Shown: in pieces, positions 9,021 to 16,360 of the stretch | Numbering within the stretch: the stretch's first letter is position 1 | Layout: each line of letters opens with the position of its first letter | Origin: Hoeflea sp. | Lineage (GTDB): Bacteria > Pseudomonadota > Alphaproteobacteria > Rhizobiales > Rhizobiaceae | DNA length: 45,073 bases | Direction of reading: 5' to 3' | Assembly: GCF_030682515.1 (NCBI RefSeq) | Contig: NZ_JAUXOD010000048.1 | Span: 1 to 45,073, forward strand | The notes under the pieces: model-generated | Database searches by the model: none | Told to the model about the DNA's origin: nothing | What the model saw: the letters and a program-made list of their open reading frames with translations, nothing else | Made by a program: the position numbers and the translations under genes

Positions 9021-9785
9021 ATGATACGGAAATTCAGTTTCATCGCCTCGCTGGCGCCCGAAGCCCAGGCCGCGGCCAGGCATCTTGCGGCGCTGTACGG
9101 CAATGCCCGCGAGGAGGACGCCGATGTCATCGTGGCACTCGGCGGCGACGGCTTCATGCTGCAGACGCTGCATGACCAGATGAGCAGCGGCCGCATGGTC
9201 TACGGCATGAATCGCGGCTCGGTCGGGTTCCTGATGAACGACTATTCCGACAAGGATCTTTCGGGCCGGATCGACGCGGCAGTGGAGAACATCATCCGCC
9301 CGCTCGAGATGATCGCCACAGATGCCGACGGGACCGCGCACACGGCGCTTGCCATCAACGAGGTCTCGCTGCTTAGGCAAAGCTACCAGGCGGCCAAGTT
9401 GCAGCTGTCGATCGACGGCGAAGTGCGGCTCGAGGAGCTCATCTGCGACGGCGTGATGGTGGCGACGCCTGCCGGCTCCACCGCCTACAATCTTTCCGCC
9501 CACGGCCCGATCCTGCCGCTCGACGCGCAATTGCTGGCGCTGACCCCGGTCAGCGCGTTCCGGCCGCGGCGCTGGCGCGGCGCGCTGCTGCCCAACAAGG
9601 TGACGGTGACGATCGACGTGCTCGAACCGGGCAAGCGACCGGTCAACGCGGTTGCCGACCACACCGAGGTCAAGTCGGTGGTCCGGGTTCAGGTCGCGGA
9701 ATCGAAGGACTGCACCACCCGCATCCTCACCGATTCCAGCCATTCCTGGAACGACCGCATTTTGGCCGAACAATTCCTCTACTGA
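9021..9785 (+). CDS. nadK: NAD kinase
   Basis: Phosphorylates NAD+ to NADP+ in the cytoplasm. 254 residues from ATG 9021, starting MIRKFSFIAS, the form expected in rhizobia; an in-frame TTG at 8988 would add 11 unconserved residues. The ATP-NAD kinase signature ALGGDGFMLQT is near residue 38, MNRGSVGFLMN near 68, and the NAD-contacting TPAGSTAYNLSAHGPI block near 150. Shorter than E. coli NadK (292) but normal for this order. A gap of about 150 bases separates it from the ATPase gene. The secreted protein gene follows 26 bases downstream and may share the transcript. Confidence 0.95.
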   Translation: MIRKFSFIASLAPEAQAAARHLAALYGNAREEDADVIVALGGDGFMLQTLHDQMSSGRMVYGMNRGSVGFLMNDYSDKDLSGRIDAAVENIIRPLEMIATDADGTAHTALAINEVSLLRQSYQAAKLQLSIDGEVRLEELICDGVMVATPAGSTAYNLSAHGPILPLDAQLLALTPVSAFRPRRWRGALLPNKVTVTIDVLEPGKRPVNAVADHTEVKSVVRVQVAESKDCTTRILTDSSHSWNDRILAEQFLY

Positions 9786-9811
9786 CACGCGGTTGCTGAA
9801 AGGTTGAGCCC

Positions 9812-10354
9812 ATGTACCTGCCCTCCCCGAAGATCCTTCTGCTGCTCGCGGGCCTGACGACGGCGCTTTCCGGCCCCGCTCTGGCCCAGGAAGATCCCAC
9901 ATCGCTTGCAGGCGCGCTGTCGCCGCGGGTGCTGTTCATCACCAGCGGCGGCTATTGGGAAGGGATCGGGGAGACCGCAGAAGCTGCCGATTCGGCTAAC
10001 CAGGCAGGGGCCGAGACGGCACCCGAACTGGCCGAAGCCGCGCCTGCCAGCCGGGGCTACTACCGGCTGATCGCCATTCGCGGCGCTGACAACAAGTCTC
10101 AGGTCTTTCTCCAGCACATCGCGCTCACCCCCGACGGACCGGACCTGGCGCTGTCCATCGGTATCGACGAGATCAACACGCTGGGCGGCTATGTGACCGA
10201 CATGCGGCCCGAGGATTCCACCGGAACCGCCACCCAGGCGGGATTTGCGGCCTATATCCATCTCAAGACCGATCCCTCGGTCGCCGAACCCGAGACCTGG
10301 GCGCTCTACATCGACGAGTTCGGCGACATGCAGGTGGAGCGATCGAGCAACTGA
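9812..10354 (+). CDS. Conserved secreted protein of unknown function
   Basis: 180 residues with a signal peptide (LLLLAGLTTALSGPALAQ, cleavage near residue 25). The mature part is acidic with no cysteine. It has an Ala/Glu-rich linker (residues 55-80) between two better-structured segments, the second rich in beta-type patterning (YYRLIAIRGADNKSQVFLQH). I recognise no domain. It begins 26 bases after nadK in the same direction and converges on prfB. No lipobox is seen, so it is probably periplasmic. Confidence 0.75.
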   Translation: MYLPSPKILLLLAGLTTALSGPALAQEDPTSLAGALSPRVLFITSGGYWEGIGETAEAADSANQAGAETAPELAEAAPASRGYYRLIAIRGADNKSQVFLQHIALTPDGPDLALSIGIDEINTLGGYVTDMRPEDSTGTATQAGFAAYIHLKTDPSVAEPETWALYIDEFGDMQVERSSN

Positions 10355-10385
10355 GGCTGGCGGCCACGACGCCCGGCGCTCCGCA

Positions 10386-11514
10386 TCAATCGATATCGGC
10401 CACGGTCTCGGCGCCGCCATAGACCCTCTGGGCCAACGCCGCCTCCATGAATTCGTCGAGGTCGCCATCCAGCACCGCCTGCGGATTGGTGCTCTCGGTG
10501 CCGGTGCGCAGGTCCTTGACCAGCTGGTAGGGCTGCAGGACATAGGAGCGGATCTGGTGGCCCCAGCCGATGTCGGTCTTGGACGCAGCCTCCTCGCTGG
10601 CGGCTTCCTCGCGCTTCTTCAGCTCCGCCTCGTAGATCCGCGCCCTGAGCATGTCCCAGGCCTTGGCCTTGTTCTTGTGCTGCGAGCGTTCCTGCTGGCA
10701 CTGCACAACGATCCCGGTCGGAATGTGGGTGATGCGAACCGCCGAGTCGGTGGTGTTGACGTGCTGGCCGCCCGCGCCCGACGACCTGTAGGTGTCGATG
10801 CGGCAATCGCTCTCGTTGATGTCGACGACGATGGTGTCGTCGATCACCGGATAGGTCCAGATGCTGGAGAACGAGGTGTGGCGGCGCGCCTGGCTGTCAT
10901 AGGGCGAGATGCGCACCAGCCGGTGGACGCCCGACTCGGTCTTCAGCCAGCCATAGGCATTGTGCCCCTTGACCAGCAGCGTCGCCGACTTGATCCCGGC
11001 TTCCTCGCCGTCGTGGACCTCAAGCAGTTCGACCTTCATGCGGTGCTGTTCGGCCCAGCGGGTGTACATGCGCAACAGCATGTTGGCCCAGTCCTGGCTT
11101 TCCGTGCCGCCAGCGCCGGAATGGACTTCCAGATAGGTGTCGTTGGCGTCGGCTTCGCCTGAGAGCAGCGATTCGATCTGCTGGCGGGTGACTTCGGTCC
11201 TGAGTTCCTTGAGGGCTGCTTCGGCTTCGCCGATGATGGCGCTGTCGCCCTCTTCCTCGCCCATCGCGATCAGTTCGAGGTTGTCCGAAAGCTGGGCTTC
11301 CAGCCGCTTGAGCCCGTTGATGGAATCATCGAGGTGCTGGCGCTCGCGCATCAGCTTCTGGGCCTCCTGCGCATCGTTCCAGATGGCGGCATCCTCGGCC
11401 TTGGCGTTCAGCCATTCCAGGCGTTTCTGGGCAGGCTCCCAGTCAAAGATGCCTCCTCAGCAGGCTTATGGCCTGCTTGATTTCGTCGACAACGACCTGG
11501 GTTTCCGCGCGCAT
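10386..11514 (-). CDS. prfB: Peptide chain release factor 2, expressed by programmed +1 frameshift
   Basis: RF2 recognises UGA and UAA and triggers peptidyl-tRNA hydrolysis. Translation begins at ATG 11514 ([14 protein letters not shown]), reaches an in-frame TGA at 11445-11443 after CTT, and must shift +1 to read GAC TGG and continue through the main frame to 10386. The joined product is 375 residues. The catalytic GGQ is present ([12 protein letters not shown]), as is the codon-reading tripeptide region, here SPY ([15 protein letters not shown]) where E. coli has SPF; I recall SPY as common in alphaproteobacteria. It follows the PBP1A gene on the same strand by 120 bases. Synthesis is autoregulated: scarce RF2 slows termination at the internal UGA and favours the shift. 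Confidence 0.96.
11443..11457 (-). promoter_or_regulatory. prfB: RF2 programmed frameshift site
   Basis: On the minus strand the order is AGGAGG (11457-11452), CAT, CTT, TGA, C. This matches the classic RF2 recoding site: a Shine-Dalgarno-like AGGAGG three bases before the slippery CTT and a TGA followed by C. The downstream frame encodes the conserved RF2 continuation [11 protein letters not shown], which proves the shift is needed. Confidence 0.95.
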
Positions 11515-11634
11515 GGGATTTCGTGTCCGTGATGTTTCAGTCTGGGTTTCTTGCCGAAGCGGGCGGACCATAAGGTCCCCTCCCAGCGATGTAAAGGTAT
11601 CGCGGCAGCCGATTTCCGGGCCGTTGGGGGCTGC

Positions 11635-14085
11635 CTAGTACAGCCCGCCAACACCGTTGACCACGGCCTGGTTGGCCTGCGGAGAGATCGTGGTGATGGC
11701 CTCGCCGGTTGCGTAGGCCTCCAGGCCGATGACCGAATAGACATCGGACGGGCCGGTGCCGGGCTTGAAGGCTTCCATGATCACGTCGCCCTCGCCCCCG
11801 AACGCCTGCATGCCGGTGGTGCGATTGATGGCGATCAGCTTCATGCCTTCGGGCACGCGGAAACCGGCGGGACGGGTGCCCTCTAGCGCTGCCTGCATGA
11901 ATTCGTTGAACACGGGAGCGGCAAGCGCGCCGCCGGTCGAGCCGCGCCCCATCGGCGTGGGATTGTCGAAGCCGATGAAGACGCCGGCCACCAGGTCGGC
12001 GGTGTAGCCCATGAACCAGGCATCCTTTTCCTCGTTGGTGGTGCCGGTCTTGCCCGCGGTCGGGCGGTCGAGGTTGACCTTGCCGGCGGCGGTGCCGCGG
12101 GTGACGACGCCTTCCATCATCGAGGTGATCTGGTAGGCGGTCATGGGATCGAGCACCTGTTCGCGGGTGTCGACCACTTCCGGCTCTTCCTGGGTCAGCC
12201 AGGCCGAGGCGACGCAGGCGTCGCAGGTCCGCTCCTCGTGCTTGAAGATCGTCTTGCCGTAGCGGTCCTGAATCCGGTCGATCAGCGACGGCTTGATCTG
12301 CTTGCCGCCATTGGCGAGCACCGAATAGGCCGACGCCATGCGCATGACGGTGGTCTCGCCGGAGCCCAGCGACATGGAGAGCAACGGCATCATGTCGTCA
12401 TAGATCCCGAAGCGTTCCGCGTATTCGGCGACCAGGTTCATGCCCATGTCCTGGGCCAGCCGCACGGTCATCAGGTTGCGCGACCGCTCGATGCCGAGCC
12501 TGAGGGTGGACGGACCGGCGGACCCGCCGCCATAGTTCTTCGGTCTCCAGATTTCCCCGCCCGAGACAATCTCGACCGGCGCGTCCAGGATCACCGATGC
12601 CGGGGTGTAGCCATTGTCGAGCGCCGCCGCATAGACGAAGGGCTTGAACGAGGAGCCGGGCTGGCGAGCGGCCTGGGTGGCGCGGTTGAATTCGGACTGG
12701 GCGAAGGAGAACCCGCCGACCATGGCCAGCACGCGGCCGGTATGCGGATCCATCGCCACCAGCGCACCCTGGATCTTCGGCGGCTGGCGCAGGCGCAATT
12801 GCGTGCCCCCGTCGACTGCCTGCGGCTCGACATAGACCACGGCGCCGGGCGCCAGCACCTCGGCCGCGGTCTTGACGTTGCGGGGCTTCTCGCCGTCAAG
12901 GTTGAGACGGTAGGCCCATTTCATGTCTTCGGCCCGGATGGTGCCCGTGATGCGGTCGGACCCGACTGCGCCCGACACTTCCGGCTTGGGACGCAGTCCC
13001 ACCTCGACCTGGTCAGCGGTCGCCGACAGCACAACGGCCAGCTGCCACTCGGGCACATCACGATAGGGCTCGACTTCGCCCAGCAGCGCACCCCAGTCGC
13101 CGGACACGTCTATGCGCTGGACCGGTCCGCGAAACCCGCGGCGCTCGTCATAGGACACCAGGCCCTTCTGCAGCGCCTTGCGGGCCAGCGCCTGAAGTTT
13201 CGGATCAAGCGTCGTGCGGACCGAAAGGCCGCCCTCGTAGAGCGCGTCATTGCCGTAGCGGCCGATGAGCTCGCGGCGAACCTCCTCGGCGAAAAACTCG
13301 GATGCGAACAGATAGGAGCCGGTCTTGCGCGGCGTCACGCCGAGCGGCTGGCTCTTTGCGTCGGCGGCGTCGGCGGCGCTGACATAGCCGTTCTCGACCA
13401 TGCGATCGACCACCCAGTTGCGCCGTTCGACGGCCCGGTCGGGATGGCGGAAGGGATGGTAATTGGCCGGAGCCTTGGGCAGCGCCGCAAGATAGGCGGT
13501 TTCGGCGATGGAGAGCTCATTGACCGACTTGTTGAAATAGGTCAGCGCCGCGCCGGCGATGCCGTAGGCGTTCTGGCCGAAAAAGATCTCGTTGAGATAC
13601 AATTCGAGAATGCGGTCCTTGGAGTAGGCCTGCTCGATGCGGAACGAGAGGATGGCTTCCTTGACCTTGCGCTCATAGGTCTGGTCATTGGTGAGCAGGA
13701 AGTTCTTGGCGACCTGCTGGGTGATGGTCGAAGCGCCCTGACGCCCCCCGGTCTGGATGTTGTGGAGGACGGCACGCGCCAGGCCAACCGGGTCGACGCC
13801 GGGATGATGGTAGAAATTCTTGTCCTCGGCCGACAGGAATGCGGCCTTCACCCGGTCCGGAATAGCCTGGATGGGAAGAAACAGCCGGCGTTCGCGGGCA
13901 TATTCCGCCATCAGCTCGCCCGATGCGGCATGCACCCGCGTGGTGACAGGCGGCTCATAGCTGTTGAGAACTTCATAATCCGGCAGGTCGCTCGACACGT
14001 CGCCGATATACCAGGCGATGCCCGCCGCCACGACCAGAAACAGAACGGTCCCGATCCCGAAGAAATATCCAATCAGTCGTATCAT
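11635..14085 (-). CDS. mrcA: Penicillin-binding protein 1A, bifunctional murein synthase
   Basis: 816 residues, normal for class A PBP. It polymerises and cross-links peptidoglycan in the periplasm. One N-terminal membrane helix (residues 5-28) is followed by the family 51 glycosyltransferase domain: EDKNFYHHPG with the catalytic Glu at 87, and GRQGASTITQQVAKN. The transpeptidase domain has SSFKP (active Ser near residue 476), the SRN motif in ERSRNLMTV, and KTGTT near 678. An OB-like insert separates the two domains, as in Gram-negative PBP1A. It sits between the amidase gene (upstream, 211 bases) and prfB on the same strand, an arrangement typical of rhizobia. Confidence 0.95.
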   Translation of the reverse strand: MIRLIGYFFGIGTVLFLVVAAGIAWYIGDVSSDLPDYEVLNSYEPPVTTRVHAASGELMAEYARERRLFLPIQAIPDRVKAAFLSAEDKNFYHHPGVDPVGLARAVLHNIQTGGRQGASTITQQVAKNFLLTNDQTYERKVKEAILSFRIEQAYSKDRILELYLNEIFFGQNAYGIAGAALTYFNKSVNELSIAETAYLAALPKAPANYHPFRHPDRAVERRNWVVDRMVENGYVSAADAADAKSQPLGVTPRKTGSYLFASEFFAEEVRRELIGRYGNDALYEGGLSVRTTLDPKLQALARKALQKGLVSYDERRGFRGPVQRIDVSGDWGALLGEVEPYRDVPEWQLAVVLSATADQVEVGLRPKPEVSGAVGSDRITGTIRAEDMKWAYRLNLDGEKPRNVKTAAEVLAPGAVVYVEPQAVDGGTQLRLRQPPKIQGALVAMDPHTGRVLAMVGGFSFAQSEFNRATQAARQPGSSFKPFVYAAALDNGYTPASVILDAPVEIVSGGEIWRPKNYGGGSAGPSTLRLGIERSRNLMTVRLAQDMGMNLVAEYAERFGIYDDMMPLLSMSLGSGETTVMRMASAYSVLANGGKQIKPSLIDRIQDRYGKTIFKHEERTCDACVASAWLTQEEPEVVDTREQVLDPMTAYQITSMMEGVVTRGTAAGKVNLDRPTAGKTGTTNEEKDAWFMGYTADLVAGVFIGFDNPTPMGRGSTGGALAAPVFNEFMQAALEGTRPAGFRVPEGMKLIAINRTTGMQAFGGEGDVIMEAFKPGTGPSDVYSVIGLEAYATGEAITTISPQANQAVVNGVGGLY

Positions 14086-14296
14086 CAGCCAGCTACCGTT
14101 TGCTTTTCGTGTTGACCAGCCAGGCCGAGCGCCCCGGCTTTGGCCGTCCCTGTGATCTGCCCGGTTAGCCCGGACAATGTGAGTAAAATAGGGCCTTCAT
14201 CCTGATTTGTTTCGGCCCGAACATTCCAACCTGCTGCCGTTGCCAATCTATCACACTGCGGCGGCTGCGCGGACTGAAAAAAGGCCCTGCCGGTCT

Positions 14297-15556
14297 TCAT
14301 CGCCGGCCTGCCAGGATGGTCTTGCGATAATTCTGGACCGATTGCGCCAGCAGCGCGGCCGTCTTCTCCCGCCAGGCCGCGTCGGTGAGCAGTTTTTCGT
14401 CTTCAGGGTTGGACAAATATCCCATTTCAACCAGAATCGACGGGACATCGGGCGCCTGCAGCACCCTGAAGCCGGCATGGCGAAGCGGGTTGTTGATGAG
14501 CTTGACCTGACCCTCGAAGGAATTGAGCACCTGTTGGGCAAGGCCGGTGGAAAAGACCCTTGTCTCGGTCCTTGCAAGATCCACCAGGATGGCCGCAACC
14601 GCCTCCGGGGCGTTTTCCAGCTTCGCGCCGACAATGGTGTCCTCACCGCTCTGCTGATCGGCCAGCGATTGCGCCAGCGCGTCGGAGGCCTTGTCGGACA
14701 GGGTGTAGACGGTCGCGCCGCGCAAGGATTTGACGTTGATCGAATCGGCGTGCAGCGAAACCAGCAGGTCCGCCTGTTGCTCGCGCGCCAGACGGACGCG
14801 GGCCGACAGCGACAGGAACCTGTCGTCGGTGCGGGTCATGGCCACCTTGATGCCCTCTTCGGCCTCCAGAGCCGCCTTGAACGCCTCTGCGAAGGCGAGC
14901 GTGACATGCTTCTCCATGGATCCGGCCGGCCCTTCGGCACCACCGTCGATGCCGCCATGGCCTGCGTCGATCACGATCGTCAGCGTGTCGCTCACGGGCG
15001 CGGTCGGCGCGCCCGGGGCCTCCTGCGCGGCGTCGGTCCAGTCCGACGCGGCGATCTGGGCGGAAAACGCCTCGCGGTCGACTGCAACCGCATCGAACAC
15101 CAGTTTCTGGGTTGCGCCGCCGGCCTCTCCATCGGTTTCAACCAGATCGATCCTGGCAGGCGAGGCAAGCCCGAACACCATACGCGCCCTGCCCTCGCCG
15201 GATGTGCCGTACCGGACCGACGACACCAGACCGCGTGGCTCGAGCGCATCCTCGGGAAAGGCGAACACCGTTTCGGGCAGATCGACCACGACCCGGTCCG
15301 GGTTGCCGAGATAGCGCAGGCTGAAACCGGGCTTGCGCTCGAAGTCCATCACCAGCCGGACGCGGCTGTCATCGCCCGCGATTCGCGCCGCGATGGCGAC
15401 ATGCCGGGCAGCGCCCGCGTCAACGGGGACAGCCTGGGCCAGAGCGTGCGAGGACAGCGCAAGGGTCAGCGCGCACAGCGCAAATGCCATGCGCAGGGCC
15501 GCCGGAGCCTCCGCCGCGCTTCTTCCGATATATCGATGAACCGCGAACAGCCGCAT
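14297..15556 (-). CDS. N-acetylmuramoyl-L-alanine amidase with AMIN domain (AmiC type)
   Basis: 419 residues. Cleaves the amide bond between MurNAc and the stem peptide, usually to split septal peptidoglycan. A signal region ends near ALAQA (about residue 41). The AMIN domain (about 45-150) is recognisable from RVVVDLPETVF and targets the protein to the septum or wall. The amidase_3 catalytic domain (about 190-415) shows zinc-ligand motifs TIVIDAGHGGIDGG and SLHADSIN, and the catalytic Glu in ILVEMGYLSN. Start ATG 15556 has AAGGCAGG just upstream; ATG 15490 would also leave a signal peptide. It is divergent from rne. A CtrA-like box lies about 125 bases upstream of the start. Confidence 0.92.
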   Translation of the reverse strand: MRLFAVHRYIGRSAAEAPAALRMAFALCALTLALSSHALAQAVPVDAGAARHVAIAARIAGDDSRVRLVMDFERKPGFSLRYLGNPDRVVVDLPETVFAFPEDALEPRGLVSSVRYGTSGEGRARMVFGLASPARIDLVETDGEAGGATQKLVFDAVAVDREAFSAQIAASDWTDAAQEAPGAPTAPVSDTLTIVIDAGHGGIDGGAEGPAGSMEKHVTLAFAEAFKAALEAEEGIKVAMTRTDDRFLSLSARVRLAREQQADLLVSLHADSINVKSLRGATVYTLSDKASDALAQSLADQQSGEDTIVGAKLENAPEAVAAILVDLARTETRVFSTGLAQQVLNSFEGQVKLINNPLRHAGFRVLQAPDVPSILVEMGYLSNPEDEKLLTDAAWREKTAALLAQSVQNYRKTILAGRR

Positions 15557-16360
15557 TCGCCTGCCTTGCCTTTGTCATGCCGTGTCGCCGGACTTGTCCC
15601 TGGCGAATCAGCCCCATGACGATGGCGCCATGATGACCTATTCCGGTTTTCCAGACTGGTTCCGGTTTGCCACAATCCGGTTAACCGAACGTTTACCATG
15701 TTTGCCGGCTCAAAAAAGTGACCCAGCGGCAGTCTTGGTCAGCACCCGCGGCGGCCATTGACTTGCGCCCATGTTTTCGGCTTGCCAGAAGCCTGTTCTC
15801 GCCATAGAAGCATTGCTGGGTAAGTGTATTGACGGGATAGAACTGTCACCCTTCCGGCCGCCGCCCGTAACGGGTCCACGGCGCCAGGAGTACGGATCGT
15901 CCGTCGTCTATTCAAATACCTTCCCCGGAGCTGCCGGCTGACGGTTTCCATGTCTGGAACCCGATCCGACCGCTCCTGCAAGGCAATATGGCCAAAAATG
16001 CGGCAAGGCGTGTCTGCCTTTGCTCCACCATGGCCACGACACTGATAAAACCCGGCGGGCGAGGGTACCGCCACAACCTTCGCGGCGTTTTCGTCGCACA
16101 CCCCCTCAGGGGGTTTCATCGGTCCGAAAGGACTATACGTAAATGAATTTCCGGCCGGCTCTTATGGTGCAAATGCGGATCTCCCCTCGTGTGAACAGGC
16201 TCCGGGCGTCAAACGCCCCGGTTGCCGGTCTGTTGCGCGCCGCCCCAAGCCGAGTACCGGAAAATCTATCATCCGGCGCAAACCCAACCGACCATTCCAC
16301 GCCCCCACCTTCTGGGCGTCGGACCACACCGTCGAGGGCGCGCCGAGGAGCTTGTATTCA
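15557..16360. other. Long amiC-rne intergenic region and structured rne leader
   Basis: About 800 bases without a convincing gene; a 126-codon minus-strand frame at 15739-16119 has no recognisable composition. Near the amidase start three related motifs, TTCCGGTTTTCC (15641), TTCCGGTTTGCC (15660) and ATCCGGTTAACC (15675), are spaced 19 and 15 bases apart. Closer to rne are hairpins CCCCC-TCA-GGGGG (16101-16113) and GTCC-GAAA-GGAC (16122-16133), the latter a GNRA-type tetraloop. A long structured leader is expected for RNase E mRNA, which in E. coli mediates feedback control of its own decay. TTGAC-containing candidates for the -35 occur at 15759 and near 15830, but I cannot place the promoter. 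Confidence 0.55.
15681..15699. promoter_or_regulatory. Possible CtrA-binding site upstream of the amidase gene
   Basis: TTAA (15681-15684), seven bases, then TTTA (15692-15695) matches the CtrA full site TTAA-N7-TTAA at seven of eight positions. The right part TTTACCAT also matches the half-site TTAACCAT at seven of eight. Cell-wall-splitting enzymes are frequent CtrA targets in alphaproteobacteria. The match is short and could be chance. Confidence 0.35.

Noticed and set aside
11352-11514. prfB as a pseudogene with an internal stop
   Set aside because: The TGA sits in a complete recoding signal and the frame beyond it continues the conserved RF2 sequence, so it is regulated and not broken.
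12238-14115. 625-codon plus-strand frame opposite the PBP1A gene
   Set aside because: Same shadow effect; PBP1A motifs are complete on the other strand. Similar antisense frames at 23130-25019, 26021-27115, 30560-32227, 33127-34938 and 37742-39346 were rejected for the same reason.
15739-16119. 126-codon minus-strand frame in the rne leader
   Set aside because: No signal, domain or ribosome site. Its composition does not look like a conserved protein, and the region has leader-type hairpins.
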